From: Lunularia cruciata
Taxonomy: Eukaryota > Streptophyta > Marchantiopsida > Lunulariales > Lunulariaceae
Assembly: GCA_948567375.1 (NCBI GenBank)
Contig: OX419756.1
Coordinates: forward strand, 56,832,552 to 56,896,551
Direction of reading: 5' to 3'
Length of the DNA stretch: 64,000 nucleotides
The position numbers were made by a program, and so were the translations under genes. How positions within the stretch are numbered: position 1 is the stretch's first letter; every line of letters starts with the position of its first letter. The notes below the pieces were generated by a model, which was not told where the DNA came from, searched no databases, and worked only from the letters and a program-made list of their open reading frames with translations. Shown one piece after another: positions 31,847-42,730 of this stretch.

Positions 31847-32235
31847 CTTACAAAGTAGCACAAAAGACAAATTAGCCTAGAATATTCCATAAGTATCTAG
31901 GAAGCTTCTTGGGAAGCTTCTTGCCTAGCTTAGCTTGCACCTCAAGTAAGTAGCTTCTAAAAGGAAGCATCTAGAAGCTTCCAACTAGCTTAGCTTGCAC
32001 GCCAAGTAGGCGGCTTCTAGAAGGAAGCTTCTTGATAAGCTTCCTTGTTAACTTGGCTTGCACTCTAAGAAAGCGGCTTGAGGAAGGTTCTTGAGAAGCT
32101 TCTCAAGGGCCTTGTATGCTACCTATAAATACCAAAGCCAAAGCTCATGCTAGGCATTCGGAGTTTTTCCACATTCAAGTGTCCCAATGTGAGTTTCTAT
32201 TCTCCTATTTCTCTCCTCGGTCTAGGTCTTTTACA
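31810..32235 (+). repeat. Family-2 LTR 1 (5')
   Basis: 426 bp, TG to CA. U3 holds four diverged repeats of about 60 bp with GAAGCTTC palindromes at 31901, 31913, 31974, 32024 and 32095. TATA box CTATAAAT is at 32123-32130. The PBS follows at 32237. Confidence 0.92.
31901..32102 (+). promoter_or_regulatory. Cluster of heat-shock-element-like palindromes in U3
   Basis: Five perfect GAAGCTTC palindromes (form GAAnnTTC) and further degenerate copies lie within 200 bp, the last ending 20 bp before the TATA box. GAAnnTTC is the core of plant heat shock elements, and such elements in LTRs make some retrotransposons heat-inducible (ONSEN of Arabidopsis is the known case). The binding is an inference. 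Confidence 0.45.
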
Positions 32236-32236
32236 T

Positions 32237-32250
32237 TGGTATCAGAGCAA
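32237..32250 (+). other. Primer-binding site, initiator tRNA-Met (family 2)
   Basis: TGGTATCAGAGCAA begins one base after LTR 1. Identical to the family-1 primer site. The second unit of the array lacks it because of a deletion. Confidence 0.92.
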
Positions 32251-32257
32251 GAATGGG

Positions 32258-32473
32258 ATGGATGGAATTTATGGACCACCAAATCCACTTCCGCCAAACC
32301 ATTGGGATTTTCATGTCCAGATATTACCCAAGCACCGCTTCACACAATTCATCATCTCACGCTTTGGGCAAGATTTCCTACATATGATCACGGTGTTTGA
32401 GGAACCCTTGATACTTTTGGTTGTCACTTATGGAGAAATGTGGATGTGTTGTATCTATGTGTTAATCAATTAG
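32258..32473 (+). CDS. Leader module ORF, family-2 element
   Basis: A 71-codon intact ORF starting 7 bases after the primer site and ending at TAG 32471-32473. It begins MDGIYGPPNPLPPN and carries FHVQIL, then RFG-Q-D, a Pro 13 residues after the Gly, and LLVVTYGE. This pattern is shared with the family-1 and family-3 leader ORFs. It is intact although the downstream gag is broken. Function unknown. Confidence 0.5.
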   Translation: MDGIYGPPNPLPPNHWDFHVQILPKHRFTQFIISRFGQDFLHMITVFEEPLILLVVTYGEMWMCCIYVLIN

Positions 32474-32506
32474 ATAAATTGGGAGTAGTAGGATAGAGTA
32501 GTAGCT

Positions 32507-33480
32507 ATGGCGGCAATATCGGATGTTATCCTTGCAATGTAGCAACAAATTGAGCACCTTACTCGATTGTTGGATGAACAAAACCAACAACAACGAGAAC
32601 ATATAGAGAGAGCGCCAGTCCAAGATGGAGAAGATCATATTTGATTTTCAAAACCCAAGGTGTTTGAAGGCAAGAATCTTCCAAGCACACTTGAGAATTT
32701 TGTGTTTGATTGTGAATGTTACTTCAAGGCCACCAATCTTCAAGATGAACAAAAATAGATTCTCTTGGCTTCTAGCCAATTGGATGGTGTGGCCAAATTT
32801 TGGTGGCAATTCTAAGTAGAGCAAGCTGAACGACAGATTGTTGCATCAATCTTGACATGGATAGAATTCAAGGATGCAATACTTGGTCGATTTCAAACTA
32901 TAAATGTCACTCGAGCCGCACAATATAAATTGGTGGAGTTGAAGTAGATTGGCTTAGTAAGAAGTTACATCACACAATTTCAAAACATCATCATGCAAAT
33001 TCTATATATACAAGAAGGAGAAGTTCTGGATTGATTTGTGCGGGGATTGAAGTCATGAAACAAATTAGAGGTGACCATGCAAGAACCACAGAACATAGAA
33101 GAAGCCATGCAATTGGCTAAGCGCTTTGATTCCTTGGTTACAACAACTTGGTCTTGACCTTGACTTACACCAAGCTTACTAGTACAATACGCACAGGTGG
33201 AAGAACCAGCACCAATGGAGATTGATGCTATCCAACAGAGGCCACTTGGTGCAATAGATAGAGAAAAATTACGACAAAATAGAGGTTGTTTTTAGTGTTG
33301 CCAAGTTGGACATCGCATTGCTGAATGTCCACTTAGGAATGGATGACCTAGACAAGTTGCCCAAATGGAGTTTGTGGAATAGAATGATCAAGGAAACAAA
33401 GAATCCCAATAGGAGATTTCAAGCTGCCTACTTGAAGCTTGATTAGTTCTAATGGGATTGAAGGCTTGACCTATGCAAGT
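32507..33480 (+). pseudogene. Family-2 gag, unit 1
   Basis: The ATG at 32507 starts MAAISDVILAM and then a TAG. The frame continues with gag-like segments (KPKVFEGKNLPSTLENFV, LDGVAKFWW, IEEAMQLAKRFD) and several stops. The zinc knuckle near 33283-33325 has its first CX2C interrupted by a stop (CF-stop-C), followed by CQVGHRIAEC. Coiled-coil-like N-terminus (QQQIEHLTRLLDEQNQQQRE). Confidence 0.75.
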
Positions 33481-35470
33481 TTGCTTCACTTGCAAGGTAT
33501 GATATCTAATCGGGGTTGTAGGATTTTGGTTGATTTTGGAAGTTGAGAGAATTGCATGTCTATGCAAGTAGCAAAGGAATTGGATATTCCTATCAAGCTA
33601 GTTTGATGATGGCAGATGGTAGAAAGGGTTTTGCATTCTACACCTTGCATCCTATTACATTCAAGATTGGGAAGGAATATTTGGAGTGTATGAGGTTTGT
33701 AGTGGCACCTCTACACTATGATATCGTTCTAGGTCTACCTTGGCTTGAACGTCATAAGGTTCAATTTGATTGGACCCAACCCCAAATTCAAGTACAACAC
33801 CAAGGTAGGAATTTTGGATTAGGTTGTCTGGCACCTCTAAGTAAGACACCTAAGAATAGTCAGTCCCAAGATAGGAAGTTTGTCAAGAAGGTAGCCATAG
33901 AGTGAATCTTGAAGGGAGATGAGTCCCAAGAGGGAAGTTTGCCAAGGTGGTAACCATGGAGCAAGCTTGGAAGAGAGATGAGTCCCTAGAAGGGAAGTTG
34001 TTTAGTAAAGTAGCCATAGAGCAAGCTTTGGAGGAAAATAAGTCTGTATTCGCGGTGTGGATCAAGCAGATTGCACAAGAACGATTGGAGGAAAGCCAAG
34101 AGCCTCATCAATTGTTGATCAGATGGTTCATGAATTTGCAGACATGTTTCTGGATGATCTGCCAAAGGGATTACCCTCCGATCAAGGTATGCCCTTCAAG
34201 ATCAAGTTATTGCTAGGGAGTACTCTAGTGAGTAGACTGATCTATTGACTCTCACCAAAGGAGTTGGAGGAGTTGCAAAAAACACTTACAGATTTGTTGC
34301 AAAGGCCTTCATACAACATAGTACCTCTCCTTGGGGAGCACTGGTACTATTTGTTCCAAAGAAGGATGGAGGACTTCATTTTTGTATTGATTACCATGGG
34401 CTCAATAAGCAAACCGTGAAGAATGCATATCCCTTACCTTCGATTAATGACTTGCTTGATCAACTAAGTGGAGCACTCTAATTTTCCAAAATGGATCTTT
34501 GTAGTGACTATTGGCAAATTCCTATTGATAGAGAGGATATGAAAAAGATTGCCTTTTGTACAAGGTATGGGCATTTTGAGTGGAGAGTTCTACTTTTTGG
34601 ACTCACTAATGCTCTAGTAGTTTTCATGGATCAGATGCATTGGGTGTTGGATGGACTATTGGATTGGTCTATGGTGTTTTTCTTGGATGATATCTTAATT
34701 TATAGTAAGATAGAGGCAGAACATATGAATCATGTGTGAGAATTCCTAAGACGACTATGACAATGGAAATTTTACTGCAAGAAGTCAAAGTGTGCCTTTT
34801 GGCAAAAGGAGGTTACCTTCTTGGGTCATAAGATCTCATCAGAGGGGATCAAGATGGAAGAAGAGAAAATCAAGGCCATTACTAATTGGCCTACCCCAAA
34901 AGATGCTACAAAAGTATGGGCATTCAATAGATTGGCCAGTTTTTACCGACAATTCATCCATTATTATGCTCATGTGGCTGCACCATTGACTGATCTCTTG
35001 GGAAAGAATTGGAGCTTCCAATGGACCACCAAGCATGAAGAAGCATTCCAAAAGTTAAAGCATATGGTGTCTTCAAGACCCATTCTTCAGCCATATGATC
35101 CTCAACTACCCTGTGTGGTTGATTTTGATGCTTCTAACTTTGCAATTGGAGCCGTGTTGCAACAAGAATTCCCAGATGGACTCCATCCCATTGCCTTTGT
35201 GTCTCGCCGAGTCAATACGGCTAAACAAAATTACTATGCTCGAGATCGAGAACAACTTGCAATGGTATATGCCACCAAGGTATGGAGGGATTACCTCTTG
35301 GGGAAACAAGTGATCATGCGAACTAATCACAAACCATTGTTGCAGACCTTACACTTGGAACACATGAAGAGTCAACATAATGGATGGAAGGAACAACTCT
35401 AACTATATGACATCAAACTTGAGTACAAACCAGGTCGGTTCCATGTCATCCTTGATGCTTTATCATGACG
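33481..35470 (+). pseudogene. Family-2 protease-RT-RNase H, unit 1
   Basis: The protease remnant is near 33520-33850 (MTFK-like substrate fold ending IVLGLPWLERHK). A repeated acidic-basic linker runs at 33850-34040 with three units of the SQxGKF(V/A)KKVA(I/T) type. RT spans about 34320-34740 ([33 protein letters not shown] with catalytic FLDD). RNase H spans about 35080-35390 (VDFDASNFAIGAVLQQ, RDREQLAMVYA, TNHKPLLQTL). Stops include 34737 and 34757, both TGA, and 35466 TGA. Confidence 0.85.
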
Positions 35471-37015
35471 ACCTGATTTCAAGTCCCTTCCTCTCATCTT
35501 AGTGGCAATTTCAAAGGTGTCAGTTGACTCCAAGGTCCAAAACAAGTTTCAGTCATCTCTACACCAAGATCCCTTCTTCCAAATGGTACGTGGTTTCCTT
35601 ACGGCATGTGATAAGGAGTACAACACCTTCTCCATCAAGGAAGGCCTTTTATTCCATGAGGACCAGCTCTATGTTCCAACTAAAGGTGATCTTCAACTTG
35701 TGCACCTTCAACAAGCCCATGATTTACCCATTGTTGGTCACATCGGTGTGGACAAGACCTTGGGTACCCTTCAATGTCAATGGTGGTAGCCCAACATGAC
35801 ACAAGATGTTTGAGAATTTGTCCTATCATGTGAGAGCTGCCAACGTAACAAGGCCAGCAACCAGGAGCGGGGTGGACTCCTTCAACCACTTGTCATTCCA
35901 TCCGCTTGCTAGGAGCATGTGAGCTTGGATCTCATCACATCCTTGCCAAAGACAAAACAAGGACACACAACAATTGTGGTGTTTGTGGATAAGCTTAGTA
36001 AGCAAATCCACTTAGCATCAACCTGTAATACCGTGGATGCTCCAACCTTAGCGCAAATCTACTTCAACAATGTTTTCAAGCATCATGGGATGCAACATGT
36101 ATTCATCTCCGACCATGATCCTTGATTTATTGGGAAGTTTTGGCAAGCACTCTTCCAAATACTTGGCACCAAGCTTACTTTTTCCACGGCCTATCATCCT
36201 CAAACTGATGGACAAACTAAACATGAAAATTGTACATTAGAGGATATGTTAAGTGCCTTTGTCAATGTTCACCTTACCAATTGGGATGAATGTCTTGCAG
36301 TTGCAGAATTTGCCTATAACAATTCCAAATAGGCAAACAACGGATTTTCTCCTTTCTTTCTCAATTTTGGCCAAGATCCGCTTGTTCCAAATTCTCTTCT
36401 TGCTCCCCCTCCATCTCAAGTTCCTCATACTTCCACATTCTTGACCACTATATCCCAATCTCTCCAACAAGCCAAGTCTCACCTCCTTGTTGCTCAAAAT
36501 TGCCAAAAAGAATATGCTAACCACCATTGTCATGATCTCACCTTTTAAGTTGGTGATAAAGTCATCCTGTCCTCTAGTAACCTCATTCTCCCACTTGATA
36601 CCCAAGTTCATAAACTTGCCCCTAATTGGATGGGCCCCTTTGATATCACCCAAATTGTCTCTCCCATTGTTTATCGACTTGCCTTGCCTTGTTACATGCG
36701 TATCCATCCTATCTTTCATGTCTCCAAGTTGAAACTCTTTGTTCCTAACCCCTCTTCAATTTCCTCTTGAGTCCAACCTCCCCCTCTTCCTATCCCTATC
36801 AATGATCATGAGGAGTACAAAGTTGATTGTATCCTTGCGTGTCGCCATATTCAACGAGGCCGTTGCCAAGATACAAAGTACAAGGTCCTTTGGAAAGGGT
36901 ATCCCCTTCATGATGCCACATGGGAACCTTTTTCTCACCTCTTGAATGCACAGACAACCATCCAGGAATTCAAAGCTTCACTGGCAACGAGGACATCACC
37001 AACTAGTGGCAGGGG
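35471..37015 (+). pseudogene. Family-2 integrase and chromodomain, unit 1
   Basis: Zinc-binding part: HDLPIVGHIGVDKTLG and CESCQR, with TGA at 35811. Core: SLDLITSLPKTKQGHTT, ISDHDP followed by TGA, YHPQTDGQTK, where Lys stands in place of the catalytic Glu. The C-terminal chromodomain at about 36805-36960 has EEYKVDCILACRHIQ, KVLWKGYPLHDATWEP. The chromodomain itself is open. Confidence 0.87.
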
Positions 37016-37019
37016 AATA

Positions 37020-37446
37020 TATAACAATATGGAGTTTAGCGACAAAGTTAGTCGGGCTTACAAAGTAGCACATAAGATAAATTAGCCTAGAATATTCCAG
37101 AAGTATCTAGGAAGCTTCTTGAGAAGCTTCTTGCCTAGCTTAGCTTGCACCTCAAGTAAGTAGCTTCTAAAAGGAAACTTCTAGAAGCTTCCAACTAGCT
37201 TAGCTTGCAAGCCAAGTAGGCGACTTCTAGAAGGAAGTTTCTTGAGAAGTTTCCTAGTTAACTTGGCTTGCACTCTAAGAAAGCAACTTGAGAAAGCTTC
37301 TTGAGAAGCTTCTCAAGGGCCTTGTATGCTACCTATAAATACCAAAGCCAAAGCTCATGCTAGGCATTCGGAGTTTTCCCACATTCAAGTGTCACAATGT
37401 GAGTTTCCATTCTCCTATTTTCTCTCCTTGGTCTCGGTTTTTTACA
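37020..37446 (+). repeat. Family-2 LTR 2 (middle)
   Basis: 427 bp. Starts TATAAC instead of TGTAAC, the same terminal change as LTR 3. Preceded by a short purine tract (AGGGGAATA). TATA box CTATAAAT is at 37333-37340. It ends TTTACA and is followed directly by gag sequence without a primer site. Confidence 0.9.
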
Positions 37447-38000
37447 AAATGCCACCCAAGCCGTACAAGATAAATTGGCGGAGTTGAAGCAAATTGGCTT
37501 AGTAAGAAGCTACATCACACAATTTCAGAACATCATCATGCAAATTCCATATATACAAGAAGGAGAAGTTATGGATCGATTTGTGCGGGGACTAAAGTCA
37601 TGAACCAAATAGGAGGTGATCATGCAAGAACCACAAAACGTAGAAGAAGCCATGCAATTGGCTGAGCGCTTTGATTTTTGGTTGTGACAACTTGGTCTCG
37701 ACATTGACTTACACTAAGCTTACCAGTACAATATGCACGGGTGGAAGAACCAACACCAATGGAGATTGATGCTATCCAACGGAGGCCACTTGGTACAGCA
37801 AATAGAGAAATGGAGGTTGTTTTTATTGTTGCCAAGTTGGACATCACATTGCTGAATGTCCACTTAGGAATGGGCAACCTAGACAAGTTGCCCAAATGGA
37901 GTTTGTGGAACCAAATGATCATGGAAACAAAGAATCCCCGTAGGAGATTTCAAGTCTCCTATTGGGAGCTTGATTAGTTCCAATAGGATTGAAGGCTTGA
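37447..38000 (+). pseudogene. Family-2 gag, unit 2, 5'-deleted
   Basis: The internal region starts at the position matching 32902 in unit 1, so 666 bp with the primer site, the leader ORF and the gag start are missing. The zinc knuckle is intact here at 37818-37859 (CFYCCQVGHHIAEC), unlike unit 1. Confidence 0.82.
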
Positions 38001-40005
38001 CCTATGCAAGTTTGCTTCACTTGCAAGGTACAATATCTTATCAGGGTTATAGAATTTTGGTTGATTTTGGAAGTTCGAAGAATTGCATGTCTATGCAAGT
38101 AGCAAAGGAATTGGATATTCCTATCAAGCTAGTGATTGGAAGTAGTTTGATGATGGCGGATGGTAGAGAGGGTTCTACATTCCGCACCTGTTACCTTCAA
38201 GATTAGGAAGGAATATTTGGAGTGTATGAGGTTTGTAGTGGCACCTCTACACGATCATTCTGGGTCTACCTTGGCTTGAACGTCATAAGGTTCAATTTGA
38301 TTGGACCTGACCCCAAATTCAAGAACAACACCAAGGTAGAAATTTCCGATTAGGTTGTCTGGCACCTTTGAGTAAGACACCTAAGAATAGTCAGTCCCAA
38401 GATGGGAAGTTTGTCAAGAAGGTAGCCATAGAGCAAATCTTGAAGGGAGATGAGTCCCAAGATGGGAAGTTTGCCAAGGTGGCAACCATGGAGCAAGCTT
38501 GGAAGAGAGATGAGTCCCTAGAAGGGAAGTTGGTTAGTAAAGTAGCCATATAGCAATCTTTGGAGGAAAGTAAGTTTATATTCACGATGTGGATCAAGCC
38601 GATTGCACAAGAACAGTCAGAGGAGGGCCAAGAGCCTCATCAAGCAATGGTTGATTGAATGGTTCAGGAGTTTGCAAATGTCTTTCCATATGATCTGCCA
38701 AAGGGATTACCCTCCGATTGAGGTATGCCCTTCAAGATCGAGTTATTGCCAGGGAGTACTCCAATGAGTGACCAATCTATTGGCTCTCACCAAAGGAATT
38801 GGAGGAGTTGCAAATATCACTTATAGAGCTGTTGGAGAAGGACTTCATACAACATAGTACTTGTCCTTGGGGAGCACTTGTACTATTTGTTCCAAAGAAG
38901 GATGGAGGACTTCATTTTTTGTATTGATTACCGTGGGCACAATAAGCAAACCGTGAAGAATGCATATCCCTTACCTTGGATCAATGACTTGCTTGATCAA
39001 CTCAGTGGAGCTTGCTACTTTTCCAAGCTAGATCTTTGCAATAGCTATTGGCAAATTCCTATAGATAGAGAGGATGTGCAAAAGACTACCTTTCATACAA
39101 GGTATGCGCATTTTGAGTGGAGAGTTCTACCTTTAAGACTCACTAATGCTCCTATAGTTTTCATTGATCAGATGCATCGAGTTTTGGATGGACTATTGGA
39201 TTGGTCTTTGGTATTTTTCTTGGATGATATCTTAATTTATAGTAAGATAGAGGCAGGACATATGAATCATGTGTGAGAATTCCTAAGATGACTATGACAA
39301 TGGAAATTTTACTACAAGAAGTCAAAGTGTGCCTTTTGGCAAAAAGAGGTTACCTTCTTGGGTCATAAGATCTCATCAGAGGGGATCAAGATGGAAGAAG
39401 AGAAAATCAAGGCCATTACTAATTGGCCTACCCCAAAAGATGCTACAAAAATATGGGCATTCAATAGATTGGCCAGTTTTTACCGACAATTCATCCATTA
39501 TTATGCTCATGTGGCTGCACCATTGACTGATCTCTTGGGAAAGAATTGGAGCTTCCAATGGACCACCAAGCATGAAGAAGCATTCCAAAAGTTAAAGCAT
39601 ATGGTGTCTTCAAGACCCATTCTTCAACCATATGATCCTCAACTACCCTATGTGGTTGATTTTGATGCTTCTAACTTTGCAATTGGAGTCGTGTTGCAAC
39701 AAGAATTCCCAGATGGACTCCATCCCATTGCCTTTGTGTCTCACCGAGTCAATACGGTTGAAAAAAACTACTATACTCAAGATCAAGAACAACTTGCAAT
39801 GGTATATGCCACCAAGATATGGAGGCATTACCTCTTGGGGAAACAAGTGATCATGCGAACTAATCACAAACCATTGTTGCAGACCTTACACTTGGAACAC
39901 ATGAAGAGTTGACATCATCAATGGGAGGAACAACTCCTACTATATGACATCAAACTTGAGTACAAACCAGGTCAGTTCCATGTCATCCTTGATGCTTTAT
40001 CATGA
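38001..40005 (+). pseudogene. Family-2 protease-RT-RNase H, unit 2
   Basis: The protease region has LVDFGSSKNCMS (Asp kept, Phe in the D-x-G). A linker repeat SQDGKFVKKVAIEQ and SQDGKFAKVATMEQ lies at 38395-38560. RT spans about 38880-39276 with the FLDD box; RNase H about 39610-39910. Stops at 39274, 39295 and 40003 are in the same places as those of unit 1. Other stops are private. Confidence 0.85.
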
Positions 40006-41520
40006 CAACTTTATTTCAAGTCTCTTCCTCTCATCTTAGTAGCAATTTCAAAGGTGATAGTTGACTCCAAGGTCCAAAATTAATTTCAATCATCTCTACA
40101 CCAAGATCCCTTCTTCCAAATGGTACATGGTCGCCTTATGGCATGTGATAAGGAGTACAACACCTTCTCCATCAAGGAAGTCCTTTTATTCCATGAGGAC
40201 CAGCTCTATGTTCCAGCTAAAGGTGATCTTTGACTTGTGCGCCTTCAAGAAGCCCATGATTTACCCATTGCTGGTCACATGGGTGTGGACAAGACCTTGG
40301 GTACCCTCCAATGTCAATGGTGGTGTCCCAACATGACACGAGATGTTTGAGAATTTATCTGATCATGTGAGAGCTGCCAACGTAACAAGGCCAACAACCA
40401 AAAGCCGGGTGGACTCCTTCAACCACTCGTCATTCCATTTGCTCCCTGGGAGTATGTGAGCTTGGATCTCATCACATCCTGGTCAAAGACAAAACAAGGA
40501 CACACTACAATCGTGGTGTTTGCGGATAAGCTTAGTAAGCAAATCCACTTAGCACCAACTTGTGATACCATGGATGCTCCAACCTTAGCACAAATCTACT
40601 TCAACAATGTTTTCAAGCATCATGGGATGCCACGTTTATTCATCTCTGACCATGATCCTCAATTTATCAGGAAGTTTTGGCAAGCACTCTTCCAGATACT
40701 CAACACCAAGCTTGCTTTGTCCATAGCCTATCATCCTCAAACTGATGGACAAACCAAACGTGCAAATTGTACATTGGAGGATATGTTAAGTGCCTTTGTC
40801 AATGTCCACCTTACCAATTGGGATGAATATCTTGCAGTTGCAGAATTTGCCTACAACAATTCCAAACATGAAAACATTGGACTTTCTCTTTTCTTTCTCA
40901 ATTTTGGCCAAGATCCGCTTGTTCCAGATTATCTTCTTGCTTCCCCTCCATCTTAGGTTCCTCATACTTCCACATTCTTGACCACTATATCCCAATCTCT
41001 CCAACAAGCCAAGTTTAACCTCCTTGTTGCTCAAAATTGCCAAAAGAATATGCAGACCACCATCGTCGTGATCTCACCTTTGAAGTTGGTGATAAAGTCA
41101 TTCTATCTTCTAGTTACCTCCTCTTCCACTTGATACCCAAGTTCATAAACTTACCCCTAACTGGATAGGACACTTTGATATCACCCAAATTGTCTCTCCC
41201 ATTGTTTATCGACTTGCCTTGCCTTGTCAAATGCGTATCCATCATGTCATTCATGTTTCCAAGTTGAAACCCTTTGTTCTTAAACCCTCTTCCTTTTCCT
41301 CTTGAGTCCAACCTCCCCCTCTTCTTGTCCCTATCAATGATCATGAGGAGTACAAAGTTGATTGTATCCTTGCATGTTGCCATATTCAACAAGGCTGTTG
41401 CCATTATACGGAGTACAAGGTCCTTTGGAAAGTGCATCCTCTTCATGATGCTACATAAGAAACCTATTTCTTACCTCCTAAATGCACAGATGGCCATCTA
41501 GGAATTCAAAGGTTCAGTGG
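40006..41520 (+). pseudogene. Family-2 integrase and chromodomain, unit 2
   Basis: The integrase core is open for 166 codons at 40456-40956 (SLDLITSW, ISDHDPQF, YHPQTDGQTKRAN; Lys in place of the catalytic Glu, as in unit 1). The stop at 40348 is shared with unit 1. The chromodomain remnant at about 41345-41460 has EEYKVDCILAC and EYKVLWKVHPLHDAT, followed by TAA. Confidence 0.85.
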
Positions 41521-41555
41521 CAATGAGGACGTCACCAACTAGTGGCGGGGGAATA

Positions 41556-41982
41556 TATAACAATATGGAGTTTAGCAATAAAGTTAGTTGGGCTTACAAA
41601 GTAGCACATAAGACAAATTAGCCTAGAATATTCTGGAAGTATCTAGGAAGTTTCTTGGGAAGCTTTCTGCCTAGCTTAGCTTGCACCTCAAGTAAGTAGC
41701 TTCTAGAAGGAAGCTTCTAGAAGCTTCCAATTAGCTTAGCTTGCACGCCAAGTAGGTGGCTTCTAGAAGGAAGCTTCTTGAGAAGCTTCCTAGCTAACTT
41801 GGCTTACACTTTAAGAAAGCGGCTTGAGAAAGCTTCTTGAGAAGCTTCTCAAGGGCCTTGTATGGTACCTATAAATACCAAAGCCAAAGCTCATGCTAGG
41901 CATTTTGGAGTTTTCCCACATTCAAGTGTTCCAATGTGAGTTTCCATTCTCCTATTTCTCTCCTTGGTCTTGGTCTTTTACA
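41556..41982 (+). repeat. Family-2 LTR 3 (3')
   Basis: 427 bp, starts TATAAC, ends TTTTACA. Preceded by the purine tract GGCGGGGGAATA. Carries the GAAGCTTC cluster and CTATAAAT at 41869-41876. Flanked on the right by host AAGAT. Confidence 0.92.
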
Positions 41983-42132
41983 AAGATGAAAGCTTCAAAA
42001 ATAGTTGATTTGAAGGATGAGTTGGAGAGAGCTTCCATTCACACTCAAGATTTGGAGGAAAGATTGGCAAGGGCAAACATCAATTGCAAGATTCTCCAAA
42101 GTTTTTACCACCTTCACAATTGAGGAACTTGG
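41983..42132 (+). pseudogene. Nest host repeat, third part
   Basis: The host repeat resumes after the family-2 array. It encodes KIVDLKDELERASIHTQDLE and EERLARANI, matched by KLVDLNDEFERATIHIQDFE in the tandem neighbour at 42955-43015. A heptad-like coiled coil is likely. Interrupted at 42133 by the solo LTR. Confidence 0.6.
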
Positions 42133-42730
42133 TGCAATGTTCCAAGGAAAGGAGAACCCCCAAGAGAAAACCCAAAAGAAGAAACACAAAGCTACACACT
42201 CAATACGCCAATACCCCAAAGGAGCACCTTGTCTTTATTATATAGCAAAGAAGATTCTCTCAAAGGAAGCTCAATCCTTAGATCAGTACATGGATTGGTG
42301 ATATGTTGGTGAGCTCTACCCTTAGATTAGTTGCATGCATGGGTTACATGTTGGTTTTGGTCCTATCTGGTTGGTCAAACAAGCTTTGATTGGAGAGAAT
42401 CTTGAGGGAATCTTCCTATAATAATCTCCAAATTGCATGGGTGAGGTAACAATGGAAGCTCTTGATAGGGAAAACAAGAGGAGGAAAGGCCAACCATTTC
42501 TTCTCTCTAGGAAAAATATCTACACATTTTGTAGGCCTGATTCATCCATTTAGGCCTCCAAAATTGGCTCTAAAATTGTAATGTTATTTTTGGCTCCTAT
42601 CTTATTAGTAAAAGTACTCTTTTGGTGATACCTCTATCTGATCTACTTAATCCGTCATATATAACATCCTTCCAGATGCTACCAAGCTAATTTTCACCTC
42701 TAGATAATATGTTTAGCTATTGGTACTACA
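42133..42730 (-). mobile_element. Family-1 solo LTR, antisense
   Basis: 598 bp, reading TGTAGTACC to TGCA on the minus strand. Flanked by a perfect 5-bp target duplication CTTGG (42128-42132 and 42731-42735). It matches the 5' LTR at 3680-4425 but has only one unit of the duplicated 150-bp segment. A solo LTR forms by recombination between the two LTRs of a full element. Confidence 0.92.

Larger units (their letters stand above)
31810..41982 (+). mobile_element. Family-2 chromovirus tandem array: LTR-internal-LTR-internal-LTR
   Basis: Three LTRs (31810-32235, 37020-37446, 41556-41982) enclose two internal regions in the same orientation. The first internal region is full length; the second lacks 666 bp at its start. 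Flanks are AAGGT (31805-31809) and AAGAT (41983-41987), a target duplication with one mismatch. The matching uninterrupted site with AAGAT is visible in the related host repeat at 42941-42945. Lesions shared between the two units show that the array formed after the first element was inactive. Confidence 0.9.

Noticed and set aside
36249-36719. 156-codon minus-strand ORF, with partners at 40786-41446
   Set aside because: Antisense of the family-2 integrase region; recurs only because the two units are duplicated.
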